From positions 1 through 48,526 of the forward strand of contig JAJTEM010000018.1 of assembly GCA_021299735.1 (NCBI GenBank): DNA of 48,526 bases, in the 5' to 3' direction. The notes under the pieces were generated by a model that had not been told where the DNA came from, did not search any database, and saw nothing but the letters and a program-made list of their open reading frames with translations. A program made the position numbers and the translations under genes. Numbering within the stretch: position 1 is the first letter of the stretch; each line of letters opens with the position of its first letter. The DNA is from Burkholderiales bacterium (GTDB taxonomy: Bacteria > Pseudomonadota > Gammaproteobacteria > Burkholderiales > Burkholderiaceae_B). Positions 15,693 through 24,962 of the stretch are shown here, piece after piece.

Positions 15693-18586
15693 TATTTATG
15701 CCAGCAATCGTCGCAAACTTGTTTCAGAGAACACATTGGGCATCCGTTCTGTCAATGGTGCTGTTGAGTTCTTTTCTGTTGGTGTCTTTTGTCAACTTGT
15801 CGGTTTTTGAAGAAAGCGGTCCCCTTGAGGTGCCGCTTTTGTTTTCAACACTTTCTGAAAGCGATGTTACAGACGATTTGCCTGGTGTATTGGAACAAAT
15901 AAAAAACGAGCCAGAGCGGTCTTTGTTGCGGACACATTTGAATGAAACACCTTACTGGGTTTATTCACCTGTGTCGCAAACCATGGCAAACGAGTATGAG
16001 CAAATCTTGTTTCGGTCACGGCACATTGTGCAGCACAGCTGTTGGCTAGCTTCAGAAAGCGGTGATCTGCAACAGATAAAGCTTGAAGATAACCACGGGC
16101 GTGTTGTTTCTGCGAATCTTGGCAACTCAAACAGTTTGCAAGGTGTACTTTGTAAATTCAAGTTCATCGGGCCGGCCAGTCTGGAAATTGGATTGCAAAC
16201 GACTGCAGACCTTAATAAATACATACTCATGTCGGAACGTCGACAAAGCTTTCTTGAAGGCGTGTTGTACTTGATGATTGGTATGGTGGCTGTGGCTGCA
16301 TTCATGACCCGCAGCGCACTGTTTGTCAGTTACGGTTTCTGGCTCTTTGCCAGCCTTCGATTGGTGGCTTTGTCCGAGGGTTGGGATCACACAATTTTTG
16401 GTTTTGAATTGAAATCAGAACCCCTAATGCGAGCTCGTATGCTGGCATTGGCAATGTACTTTTCTTCAACCGTACTGATTGTTACCCAACTTTTTGAGAA
16501 TATTCGAAGAGAATCCTGGCTTGGTGTATTGCGAGCTCTGCAATGCGCCTGTTTTATTTTGCTTGCGCTTGCAATATTTTCTCCTTACCGCGCTTTTTTG
16601 GAGTTGCTTTGGCCAATGAGCCTGGTAGCAGCCTTCGCTGTTGCCTGGGTAGTTGTTCAGAACTTTCTGGAAAAGCGTGATCGGGTTGCCATTTATTATC
16701 TTGCGGCCATGTTGATTTCGTTGGCTGGTGCTGTGGCTGAAGTATTGTCCGCTTGGTTCGATCAGCGGTTCCTGGTCCAATATGTCAACAGTGCTTCAGT
16801 GACGGTACTGGCCAGTGTAATGACAGGCGTTGCCCTAGCCGAGTTTCTCAGAAAAGCACAGCGTCAGCAGCAACTGGCAGCCCAGGAAATCAGAGAGGCT
16901 CATGAGCGGCTGGAAAATGTTTTTGATATTGCGCCGTCAGCGATGTTTACCTGTACGCGCCAGGGGCAGTTGATCCATTTTAACAAGCAGTTCACCGATC
17001 TTTTCCTGAATCAGGATGGTGTTCCAACCCTGGATTTTCTTCAGCCCCAGCGACTTGCTGCTTTGTTTAATTTTCTGGAGCAACCGGGCAAGTCGGTCAG
17101 GCGAGAGTTACCGGTGGTGGTGAGTGAGGGACAAACGCGGTGGTATGAACTGGTTGTTAGTCGTGATCACCGTGAGCTTGTTGGTGTTGTGGCAGATTTC
17201 ACAGCCAGAAAGGACCGGGAATTGGCTTTGCATTTCCAGGCAACTCATGATGAGTTGACCGGCGCACTAAATCGACGTGGATTACAAAATATTATTCACA
17301 AGAGGCTGAACGGGCAAGCCGCCAACTTCACTTTTTTTTGCGTAGATATCCGGCATTTTTCGAGATTGATCAGTGCGTATGGCCTTGCGATCGCTGATCA
17401 ATTGTTACAAGCGTTTTACACTGAGTTGTATCGCCACATGAATGCCCATGGCGAAATTTCACGAATGCATTTTGACCAGTTCGCAGTGATGATTCAGCAG
17501 AATGATTCTGGTCGTGCGGAAGAAGCCTTCAACGCCTTTTTACACCGGCTTGATTCAGTACCATTTCAATTTGAAGGACGCAGTATTCAGGTTTCAGCTT
17601 TGGCTACACTGGTGTTTCAGAGCGCAGTTGATAATGTTCTGGATGTGATGGAAACAGTAGAAATGTCCATGCGTGAATCCAAACTCAAGGCCAAACGTGT
17701 CAGCAACATAGAACGCGTGGTGTTTGAGCAAAACCAGACCCGCCGTTTGCTGGATCAATCGAGAACAATTCGCCGGCTTGATGATCAGAAGCTACCTGCC
17801 GGTTTAACTTTGGCGTGGCAGCCCATACTGGCTATGAATGATCATAATGGTCCTTTGTATGTAGAGGCCTTGTTGCGGATAAAAGATGAAACAGGAAAGC
17901 TTGGCTCAGCAGGGTTTTTGCTTGAGGCCTGTGAACGGGCAGGGCGCACTGCATTTTTGGACAGTTGGGTATTGAGTCGCTCGCTCGATTTCTTGAATCA
18001 AAATGCAACGCAGCTGAAAAAGCTGAGTGTGCTGAGTATCAATGTATCTCCCGGTTCGCTGAATGATGAAACTTTTCTTCAAGATTCTTTGGCTTTGATT
18101 AAGGCACATCAGCAGCATGCGTCAAAACTGTGTCTGGAAATTACCGAGGTGGGCTCGGTGATCAACCTGCAGGCGGTACAGGCTTTTATTGAAAAGGTTA
18201 GGGGCTTGGGTGTGCGCATTGCCCTGGACGATTTTGGTGCCGGTTATAGCAATTTCAGATATGCGATGGATTTGCATGCTGATGTGATCAAGATTGATGG
18301 ATCCATCGTGAAAAATATTTGCCAAAGTACAGAAAGCCATGCCGTGGTTACTGCGATTGTAGGCTTGGCTCACGACCTGGGGTGTAAATGTGTGGCCGAG
18401 TGGGTTGAAGATTTACACACACTGCGTGAGCTGAAGGAACTTGGTGTTGATTATGCCCAAGGTTACCTGGTGTCTCCGGCGGTTGAATGCGAGCATTTTC
18501 TGAATTTGAACAGCACGCTTGAATTGATGCCCGACCAAGGCCGTGCTCGAATGATTCAGGATGCCTTGGCGTCAGTTTCTGGTTGA
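15689..18586 (+). CDS. 7TM-PAS-GGDEF(degenerate)-EAL protein, c-di-GMP phosphodiesterase
   Basis: 965 residues. TM anchor (18-38), a periplasmic domain (about 40-185), then seven hydrophobic segments (about 190-385), like 7TMR-DISM receptors. A short coiled linker leads to PAS (about 408-510), then a GGDEF domain from ATHDELTGALNRRG (about residue 517). The signature site reads MHFDQF (about 593), so the cyclase motif is lost. The EAL domain is complete: YVEALLRI (Glu726), CLEITEV, ALDDFGAGYSNF (Asp847-848), IKIDG and VAEWVED. A phosphodiesterase acting on c-di-GMP under control of the periplasmic or 7TM sensor is the natural reading. Another start (ATG 15698) is possible. Its 3' end overlaps the convergent MscS gene by 31 bp. 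Confidence 0.88.
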   Translation: MIFMPAIVANLFQRTHWASVLSMVLLSSFLLVSFVNLSVFEESGPLEVPLLFSTLSESDVTDDLPGVLEQIKNEPERSLLRTHLNETPYWVYSPVSQTMANEYEQILFRSRHIVQHSCWLASESGDLQQIKLEDNHGRVVSANLGNSNSLQGVLCKFKFIGPASLEIGLQTTADLNKYILMSERRQSFLEGVLYLMIGMVAVAAFMTRSALFVSYGFWLFASLRLVALSEGWDHTIFGFELKSEPLMRARMLALAMYFSSTVLIVTQLFENIRRESWLGVLRALQCACFILLALAIFSPYRAFLELLWPMSLVAAFAVAWVVVQNFLEKRDRVAIYYLAAMLISLAGAVAEVLSAWFDQRFLVQYVNSASVTVLASVMTGVALAEFLRKAQRQQQLAAQEIREAHERLENVFDIAPSAMFTCTRQGQLIHFNKQFTDLFLNQDGVPTLDFLQPQRLAALFNFLEQPGKSVRRELPVVVSEGQTRWYELVVSRDHRELVGVVADFTARKDRELALHFQATHDELTGALNRRGLQNIIHKRLNGQAANFTFFCVDIRHFSRLISAYGLAIADQLLQAFYTELYRHMNAHGEISRMHFDQFAVMIQQNDSGRAEEAFNAFLHRLDSVPFQFEGRSIQVSALATLVFQSAVDNVLDVMETVEMSMRESKLKAKRVSNIERVVFEQNQTRRLLDQSRTIRRLDDQKLPAGLTLAWQPILAMNDHNGPLYVEALLRIKDETGKLGSAGFLLEACERAGRTAFLDSWVLSRSLDFLNQNATQLKKLSVLSINVSPGSLNDETFLQDSLALIKAHQQHASKLCLEITEVGSVINLQAVQAFIEKVRGLGVRIALDDFGAGYSNFRYAMDLHADVIKIDGSIVKNICQSTESHAVVTAIVGLAHDLGCKCVAEWVEDLHTLRELKELGVDYAQGYLVSPAVECEHFLNLNSTLELMPDQGRARMIQDALASVSG

Positions 18587-19455
18587 GTACAACTTAGTTC
18601 GCCATACTCTACCCAGAAACGTTTAACGATGGATTTTTCCAGCTGACCCCGCTTGCTCAAGGGGCAAGCAAAGCGCAGGGTCATGCGCAGGCATTTTTCA
18701 TCGACGCTTGCCCAAAATACCTCGGGCCTTGCTTTGGGCAAGTCCACAAAGTTATCGCGTTCAATGGCCGAAAAATGACGTTCCGCTTCGTCTATCCAGT
18801 GTTTGCCAGCTTCATCGGCCAATTGAAGTGCAAGCGATTCTGCTGCCTGAATTTTTACCCACTTGTCGAAGTGGAAGTCGATCAGGTGTATACCGTAGGA
18901 ACCATACACCGAGAGGTTTTTCATGGCCTGCGTGAATACGAGGCTGTTGGGCAAGGAAAGCAAACGGCCTGTTTGCTTTTTTGATGGGCCAATTTCAGCC
19001 AGTTCAAAAGTAACGAAACCTGTGTTGACCAACTGCCCGGTGAATTGCCCCACCTCAATGGTGCTGCCAATTTTCAGGCTTTTGTTCAAGGAAATGACCA
19101 CTGCACCCCAAAGGCACAATATGAATTCCTTGCTGACAATCAACAACGCACCGCCAATTGCTGCAAGGGAAATCAGAAAACCTGTAATTTGGCCTGACCA
19201 CAATGCCAGCACCAACAACAAGGCAGTTACCCATACAATATTTTTACGCCGAACCCATGTGGCCCGCACATTGCCGGTGTGCGGTGGTGTGGCTTTGGTT
19301 TCACGCAGCAGTCGCCAGTGCATGAACCGATTAACGGTGGCTGCCAGCATGAGAATGGCGATGGACAGGAGCAGCCTGCCCAAGCGCCCTCCGAGAAAGT
19401 TGAAAACCTGCTCGACTGCGGGTTCAAGGTCTTTGAAAAATTGAATGATTTCCAT
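18556..19455 (-). CDS. MscS-family mechanosensitive channel
   Basis: 299 residues. Two to three hydrophobic segments (LLLSIAILMLAATVNRF, IVWVTALLLVLALWSGQI) precede the pore-lining helix GFLISLAAIGGALLIVSKEF and the beta domain with LKIGSTIEVGQFTGQLV and LLSLPNSLVFTQAMKNLS, the conserved MscS elements (GDxVxIxGxxG and NSxxxxxxxxN). MscS channels release solutes under membrane tension. Its start lies 2 bases beyond the stop of the Kef-type antiporter gene, so the two are co-transcribed; the pairing fits ion and turgor control. Confidence 0.88.
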   Translation of the reverse strand: MEIIQFFKDLEPAVEQVFNFLGGRLGRLLLSIAILMLAATVNRFMHWRLLRETKATPPHTGNVRATWVRRKNIVWVTALLLVLALWSGQITGFLISLAAIGGALLIVSKEFILCLWGAVVISLNKSLKIGSTIEVGQFTGQLVNTGFVTFELAEIGPSKKQTGRLLSLPNSLVFTQAMKNLSVYGSYGIHLIDFHFDKWVKIQAAESLALQLADEAGKHWIDEAERHFSAIERDNFVDLPKARPEVFWASVDEKCLRMTLRFACPLSKRGQLEKSIVKRFWVEYGELSCTQPETDAKAS

Positions 19456-19456
19456 G

Positions 19457-21220
19457 TCAGCTTCTACTTGCTACGCCTTTATCTTGCTGGAAAATTGCTT
19501 CCAGTTCCTCGCGGCCTTGGCGGCCGATCTCGATCACTTTGTCTGTATTGCCGATCACTTTGCTTTGCTTGTCCAGTAAATTCTGATCGTGCAGTTTGAA
19601 GGTTTCTGCTTTTTGCATGGCTTGACCGTCGCTGTAGCCCAATGCGTGAAGTGCCTCGGTTGCGGCTTCCAGGGCACCTGCGAAAAGCTCTCGTATTACC
19701 GAATGCGCGCCTGCGGCCTTCAAGGCGAGATAGTCATTTCTATTGTGTGCACGGGCAATAATTGTAATTGAGGGGTAGTTTTGAACGATGAATTCGACAA
19801 TGGCCTGGGTCATTTTCGGATCATCGATTGCAACGATTACCGTACGAACCTTGGCAATGCCTGCGGCTTCTAGCACCTCACCACGCGATGCATCACCGTA
19901 GTAAACCTTGTTACCGAATTTTTTTACAAATTCAATGTGTTCAGCATCTTTGTCCAGCGCAGTGAAGTGTATTTGATTGGCCGCAAGAATACGGCCAGTG
20001 ACCTGACCAAACCGGCCAAAGCCCAGAATAAGTGCTTCTGATTCGCTGGAGTCGAATTTATCAAGGCTCTCCGGGGCCTTTGCAATTTGTTTGTCTGTGA
20101 ATTTTTCAAACCACAACACAGCCGGTGCGGTCAGTGCCATTGAAATACCAATCATCAAATTGACTATACCCGCCGTGCCTTCGCCCAGCAATCGAAGATC
20201 CGTGGCTTGCGCCATGATGACAAAACCGAATTCACCACCCTGGCACAACATTAAACCCAACATGAGGCCGCGCGGGAACGGAACACCTGCCAGCATGACC
20301 AGGCCAATAATGACAAGTGCCTTTAATGACATGAGGCCGAGGGTGCCTAACATCACGGTAAGTGGCGATTCAATCAGCAAGCCGAAATTCAGCGTCATGC
20401 CGATGGAGATGAAAAACAAGCCCAGGCTTAAGCCCTTGAAGGGTTCAACGTCGGCTTCAAGCTGGTGGCGAAACGAGGAGTTGGCCAGCATCATGCCGGC
20501 CATAAATGCACCCAGCCCCATGGACAAGTTAGCATGTTCCATGACGACTGCTGCGCCCAGCACAATTAACAAGGCCACCACTGTCATTATTTCTCGTCCG
20601 CCGTAGCGCGACAAAAATTGCAGGGCCGGGTTGATCAGGAAACGGGCAAATACAATCAACCCAAGAATTGCAGCGGGTGCCAGCCACCACTGGCCCGGGT
20701 CGGTGTCGGGTTCAATTGGGGCCAAGGCCTGCACCGCAAACAGAATGGGCACAACGGCCAGGTCTTGAAACAGCAGCATGGAAAAACCTCGCCTGCCGTC
20801 TTCATTGCCCAATATGCCCTTGTCAGCCATCAATTGAATGGCAAATGCGGTAGAGGACAATCCCAAGGCAAGGGCGATGACCAAAGCGGCATTGCTGTTC
20901 ATTTCAAACATGAATGCAAGCACACCGTAAATAATGCCCGCTGTAATAAACAATTGGCCTGTACCCAACAACAGCACTTGGGCGCGCATGGCCCAAAGTT
21001 TGGCGGGTTCCAGTTCAAGACCGATTACAAATAGCAGCAAGATGACGCCAATTTCAGAAAAGTGCAGTACTTTTTCAGGGTCGTCGATCAATCCCAGTAC
21101 CTGCGGGCCGATGACCACGCCAGCGGCTAAATACCCAAGAATTGCACCCAAACCCAATTTCTTGAACAGGGGCACTGCCAAGGCGGCAGCCAGTAAAAAG
21201 TAAACAACACTTTCCATCAT
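19457..21220 (-). CDS. Kef-type K+/H+ antiporter with TrkA-N domain
   Basis: 587 residues. Residues 1-385 form a CPA2 antiporter domain of 12-13 hydrophobic segments, with the family motifs LGAILGYLAAGVVIGP, LLLFVIGLELEP, ALALGLSSTAFAIQLMAD and MLCQGGEFGFV. Residues 395-510 are a TrkA-N/RCK Rossmann domain (ALILGFGRFGQV) that binds NAD(H) or glutathione adducts in KefB/KefC. It probably exports K+ in exchange for H+, with redox-gated control. Start ATG 21220, a second ATG follows immediately. It precedes the mscS-like gene by two bases and follows the thiolase gene by 21. Confidence 0.9.
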   Translation of the reverse strand: MMESVVYFLLAAALAVPLFKKLGLGAILGYLAAGVVIGPQVLGLIDDPEKVLHFSEIGVILLLFVIGLELEPAKLWAMRAQVLLLGTGQLFITAGIIYGVLAFMFEMNSNAALVIALALGLSSTAFAIQLMADKGILGNEDGRRGFSMLLFQDLAVVPILFAVQALAPIEPDTDPGQWWLAPAAILGLIVFARFLINPALQFLSRYGGREIMTVVALLIVLGAAVVMEHANLSMGLGAFMAGMMLANSSFRHQLEADVEPFKGLSLGLFFISIGMTLNFGLLIESPLTVMLGTLGLMSLKALVIIGLVMLAGVPFPRGLMLGLMLCQGGEFGFVIMAQATDLRLLGEGTAGIVNLMIGISMALTAPAVLWFEKFTDKQIAKAPESLDKFDSSESEALILGFGRFGQVTGRILAANQIHFTALDKDAEHIEFVKKFGNKVYYGDASRGEVLEAAGIAKVRTVIVAIDDPKMTQAIVEFIVQNYPSITIIARAHNRNDYLALKAAGAHSVIRELFAGALEAATEALHALGYSDGQAMQKAETFKLHDQNLLDKQSKVIGNTDKVIEIGRQGREELEAIFQQDKGVASRS

Positions 21221-21241
21221 TTCGTGTCTCTGGTTTTTTTA

Positions 21242-22435
21242 TTACATCAGTTCAATGGCCATTGCAGTTGCTTCACCTCCGCCGATGCACAAACTGGCCA
21301 CGCCAATTTTTCCGTTTGTTTTCTTCAAGGCACCAATCAGTGTGCACACAATTCTTGCGCCGCTTGCGCCAATAGGGTGGCCCAATGCACAGGCGCCGCC
21401 GTGAATATTCACTTTCTCGGCAGGCAAGTTCAAGTCAGCCATGGCGGCCATGGTAACTACCGCAAAGGCTTCGTTGATTTCGAACAAGTCTACTTGTGCA
21501 GCATTCAGACCGGTTTTTTCAAACAGCCTTTGTAACGCACCAACTGGCGCGGTGGTAAACAAACTTGGTTTTTGTGCGTGGGTGCTGTGCCCCAGTATGC
21601 GCGCCAGTGGCTTGATTCCCAGTTTTTCTGCATGGCTTTGTTTCATCATGACCAAAGCCGCCGCTCCATCGGAAATGGATGAACTGTTGGCTGCGGTTAC
21701 CGTACCACCTTCGCGACGAAAGGCGGGTTTCAGGGTGGGCACTTTGGCTGGGTCTGCTTTTAACGGTTGCTCGTCGGTGCTGATCAGTTCAGTGCCTTGG
21801 CGGCTGGTCACTTCAATGGGCGCAATTTCCCACTGAAAACTGCCATTTTCAGTGGCCTGTTTGGCGCGGGCCAGTGAACGAATTGCGAATTCATCTTGTG
21901 CCTGGCGGCTAAAACGGTATTGGTCTGCGCATTCTTCGGCAAAGGTGCCCATCAGGCGGCCTTTTTCGTAGGCGTCTTCCAGGCCATCCAGAAACATATG
22001 GTCCATCACTTGGCCGTGGCCCATGCGCATGCCGCCGCGTGCCTTGGGCAGCAAGTAAGGGGCATTGCTCATGCTTTCCATACCGCCTGCAACTGCCACT
22101 TGTGTGCTGCCAGCCAGAAGACTATCGTGCGCAATCATGATTGCTTTCATGCCAGAACCACACATTTTGTTGATGGTGGTGCAGGCGCTGCTCAATGGCA
22201 AACCCGCGGTAAGTGCGGCTTGGCGGGCGGGGGCTTGGCCCTGGCCTGCGGGCAATACACAACCCATGATCACTTCATCAACTTTTTCAGAAAGGGTAGG
22301 GTGCCCGGCGCGCAGCACCGCCTGTTGAATGGCGTGGGCACCCAGTTCGCTGGCGGTGAAGCTGGCCATGCTGCCCTGAAAACCGCCCATGGGGGTGCGG
22401 GCGGCGGATACGATCACGATGGGGTCGTGGCTCAT
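21242..22435 (-). CDS. Acetyl-CoA acetyltransferase (thiolase)
   Basis: 397 residues, typical thiolase length. Nucleophile Cys92 is in NKMCGSGMKA, GGMESMSNAPY follows, the C-terminal catalytic His is in GGACALGHPIGASGAR and the second Cys in CIGGGEA. Thiolases condense or split acyl-CoA with CoA; this one is of the type used in acetoacetyl-CoA formation for polyhydroxybutyrate, or in beta-oxidation. GGAGA precedes ATG 22435. The two downstream genes encode a cation antiporter and a channel, an odd metabolic context, so linkage may only be positional. Confidence 0.92.
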   Translation of the reverse strand: MSHDPIVIVSAARTPMGGFQGSMASFTASELGAHAIQQAVLRAGHPTLSEKVDEVIMGCVLPAGQGQAPARQAALTAGLPLSSACTTINKMCGSGMKAIMIAHDSLLAGSTQVAVAGGMESMSNAPYLLPKARGGMRMGHGQVMDHMFLDGLEDAYEKGRLMGTFAEECADQYRFSRQAQDEFAIRSLARAKQATENGSFQWEIAPIEVTSRQGTELISTDEQPLKADPAKVPTLKPAFRREGGTVTAANSSSISDGAAALVMMKQSHAEKLGIKPLARILGHSTHAQKPSLFTTAPVGALQRLFEKTGLNAAQVDLFEINEAFAVVTMAAMADLNLPAEKVNIHGGACALGHPIGASGARIVCTLIGALKKTNGKIGVASLCIGGGEATAMAIELM

Positions 22436-22516
22436 GGTGTGGGGTCTCCAGAAAAATAGGTTTTATTGATTCCTATTTTCCTGTGCCCACAGGGTTTTTA
22501 TATACTTGCGTGGTGA

Positions 22517-24865
22517 TTATGCAGCAGTTTTTTCAGGCCTTTTTTCTGCGTTAAGTTCATCCCGCAGTACCTGGGTGGCTTTCACCATTACAGCCAAAGC
22601 TGCTTCGGTTTCTTCCCAGCCGCGGGTTTTCAAGCCGCAATCCGGGTTCACCCACAGGTTCTCGGCTGGAATTACCTGTGCAGCCTTTCGAATAAGCCGC
22701 ACTATCTCATCTTGACCGGGTATGCGGGGTGAATGAATGTCATATACGCCTGGGCCTATTTCATTCGGATAATGGAATTCGCCAAAGCCGCGCAGCAGTT
22801 CCATGTCCGAACGGCTGGTTTCGATGGTAATTACGTCGGCATCCATGGCTGCAATGGCAGGCAAAATGTCGTTGAATTCCGAATAGCACATGTGCGTGTG
22901 AATTTGAGTTTCGTCGCGCACTGGGCTTGCTGAAATGCGGAACGCCTTGCTGGCCCATTGCAGGTATTCATCCCATCGTGCTTTGCGCAAGGGTAAACCT
23001 TCGCGGTAGGCAGGCTCATCAATTTGAATCATGCCAATGCCTGAGGCCTCCAGGTCTGTTACCTCATCGCGTATGGCCAGGGCAATTTGCAGTGCAGTGG
23101 TTGAGCGGCTTTGGTCGTCGCGCACAAAGCTCCACTGCAAAATGGTGACCGGGCCTGTCAGCATGCCTTTCACAGGTTTTTCGCTCAGGCTTTGCGCAAA
23201 GCGGGCTACATCAACTGTCATTGCCTTGGGGCGTGCTACATCGCCAAACAAAATTGGCGGTTTTACACAGCGCGAGCCATAACTTTGTACCCAGCCATTG
23301 GCCGAGAAGGTAAAGCCCTCCAGTCGTTCGCCAAAATATTCCACCATGTCGTTACGTTCAGCTTCACCATGCACCAATACATCCAGCCCGATGCGTTCCT
23401 GAAACTCAATGGCTTGACGAATTTCCTGGCTAATATGCTGCCAGTATGTTTTTTCATCAATTTCGTTCTTCTTGAACCGCGCCCGCAAATTCCGAATATT
23501 TTTGGTTTGCGGAAACGATCCAATTGTGGTGGTGGGGTAGGCTGGCAGGTTAAAACGCTCGCGCTGTAATTTCTGGCGTACAGCAAATTCACAGTGGCGC
23601 TGGTCTGCACTGGGTGCCAGTGAAGCCAGGCGTGCCTTTACTTCAACGTTGTTCAAAAGCGGGCTTTGCGCGCGTTGCTTAACCGTGGCTTGGTGTTCAT
23701 TCCATAAAGTGGCTAGTCCGCCTGTGAGTTTTTTCCCTTGCAATTGCGCGTTTCCAGCCTGCTTTAAAAGCTCCAGTTCCTCCAGTTTTTCGATTGCACC
23801 AGCCAGCCATGGCAATACCAGCGGGTTTACGGTGCTGTCGTTGCTAAGTTGATAAGGCACATGCAGCAGTGAACAACTGGGTGCCAGCCACACTTCATTT
23901 TTGCCTGCATCAAATGTTTTGCCGATTTTGTTCAATGCAGCTTGTAGATCGGTCTTCCAGATATTGCGCCCATCAATCAAACCCAGCGATAACACCTTGT
24001 AATTCGGTAGCCAGTCGAGAATCAATGGCAAGTCCTCTTGGGCGCGCACACAATCAATGTGCAAACCATCAACTGGCAGTTTGCACACTGCACTGGTGTG
24101 GCCTTGCGTGGTAGAGAAATACGTGGCCAGCAAAATTTTCACACCACTGCTTTTCAGTTGCAGGTAGCTTCTCTCGAATGCAGCCAGGTAGTTAGCTGGA
24201 AGGTCGAGCCCAAGTATGGGTTCATCCAGTTGAACCCATTCAATACCCCGCGTTTTAAGCTCTGCCAGGATTTGCCCGTACACAGGCAGTAGTTGTTCAA
24301 GCAAGTCGAACTGCTCAAAACCAGCCTGTTTGCTTTTGCCTTGAAACAGAAAAGTAAGCGGGCCAATCAGGCAAACCTTGATAGGGTGGTTCAGCGCTTT
24401 TGCCTGTTCCACTTGCTCCACAAGGCTGGCTGCATTCGCTTTGAATGCGGTTTTAGATGTGAACTCTGGCACCATGTAGTGGTAGTTGGTGTCAAACCAC
24501 TTGGTCATCTCCAGCGCCCATGTTTCGTGAACATGGTTGCAACCGTGGCTTTCGGTCGATTTTCCGCGAACCATGGTGAAGTAGCGTTGCAGCTTGGATT
24601 GTTTTTCTTTGAACTCGAAACGTGCAGGTTCGCAGCCCAGCAATTGAATGTGATCAGCCATTTGATCATAAAAGGCAAAATCGCCCACTGTGATGAAGTC
24701 CAGGCCAGAATCAATTTGTGCTTGCCAGTGTTTCAGTCGCAATTCTTGCGCTGTAGCGCGTAATTCTTCCTCGGTCGTTTCACCGCGCCAGTGGCCTTCA
24801 AGGGCAAACTTCAGTTCGCGGTTTTCACCAATTCTGGGAAAGCCCAGGATGTGCGTTTTGATCAT
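22517..24865 (-). CDS. metE: Cobalamin-independent methionine synthase
   Basis: 782 residues, near the E. coli MetE length of 753. The start IKTHILGFPRIGENRELKFA is the conserved folate-binding N-terminus, TTTIGSFPQT opens the C-terminal barrel, and the zinc ligands are visible in THMCYSEF and NPDCGLKTRGW with Glu in ITIETSRSDMELL. It transfers methyl from 5-methyltetrahydropteroyltri-glutamate to homocysteine. The gene is divergent from metR. Its start codon has no good Shine-Dalgarno and lies in one arm of an 11-bp inverted repeat, described separately. Confidence 0.97.
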   Translation of the reverse strand: MIKTHILGFPRIGENRELKFALEGHWRGETTEEELRATAQELRLKHWQAQIDSGLDFITVGDFAFYDQMADHIQLLGCEPARFEFKEKQSKLQRYFTMVRGKSTESHGCNHVHETWALEMTKWFDTNYHYMVPEFTSKTAFKANAASLVEQVEQAKALNHPIKVCLIGPLTFLFQGKSKQAGFEQFDLLEQLLPVYGQILAELKTRGIEWVQLDEPILGLDLPANYLAAFERSYLQLKSSGVKILLATYFSTTQGHTSAVCKLPVDGLHIDCVRAQEDLPLILDWLPNYKVLSLGLIDGRNIWKTDLQAALNKIGKTFDAGKNEVWLAPSCSLLHVPYQLSNDSTVNPLVLPWLAGAIEKLEELELLKQAGNAQLQGKKLTGGLATLWNEHQATVKQRAQSPLLNNVEVKARLASLAPSADQRHCEFAVRQKLQRERFNLPAYPTTTIGSFPQTKNIRNLRARFKKNEIDEKTYWQHISQEIRQAIEFQERIGLDVLVHGEAERNDMVEYFGERLEGFTFSANGWVQSYGSRCVKPPILFGDVARPKAMTVDVARFAQSLSEKPVKGMLTGPVTILQWSFVRDDQSRSTTALQIALAIRDEVTDLEASGIGMIQIDEPAYREGLPLRKARWDEYLQWASKAFRISASPVRDETQIHTHMCYSEFNDILPAIAAMDADVITIETSRSDMELLRGFGEFHYPNEIGPGVYDIHSPRIPGQDEIVRLIRKAAQVIPAENLWVNPDCGLKTRGWEETEAALAVMVKATQVLRDELNAEKRPEKTAA

Positions 24866-24903
24866 GATGTGTTTACTTGTGTTGGATTTAAAACATCATG
24901 ATC
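24860..24903 (-). promoter_or_regulatory. metE leader inverted repeat covering the start codon
   Basis: GATCATGATGT (24860-24870) and ACATCATGATC (24893-24903) are perfect 11-base inverted arms with a 22-base loop. In the metE mRNA they would pair and bury the AUG, the first ATC codon and the bases before it. A translational switch or a protein-binding operator are both possible. Confidence 0.5.
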
Positions 24904-24916
24904 CGTACAAAAAGGG

Positions 24917-24936
24917 TATTATTCAAACGAATAATA
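24917..24936. promoter_or_regulatory. Perfect inverted repeat, metE/metR intergenic region
   Basis: TATTATTC (24917-24924), loop AAAC, GAATAATA (24929-24936). On the minus strand it contains AATAAT (24918-24923), a good -10 box for metE, so it could be an operator overlapping the promoter. Confidence 0.4.
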
Positions 24937-24949
24937 TTTCTTAAAAGTG

Positions 24950-24962
24950 TGAATTATATTCA
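24950..24962. promoter_or_regulatory. MetR box
   Basis: TGAATTATATTCA is an exact fit to the MetR consensus TGAA-N5-TTCA. Its last base is the A of the metR start codon, so it could serve both metE activation (it lies just upstream of a plausible metE -35) and metR autoregulation. Confidence 0.75.

Noticed and set aside
20091..21203. Forward-strand open frames inside the Kef-type gene
   Set aside because: Antisense to a long membrane protein gene with clear motifs.
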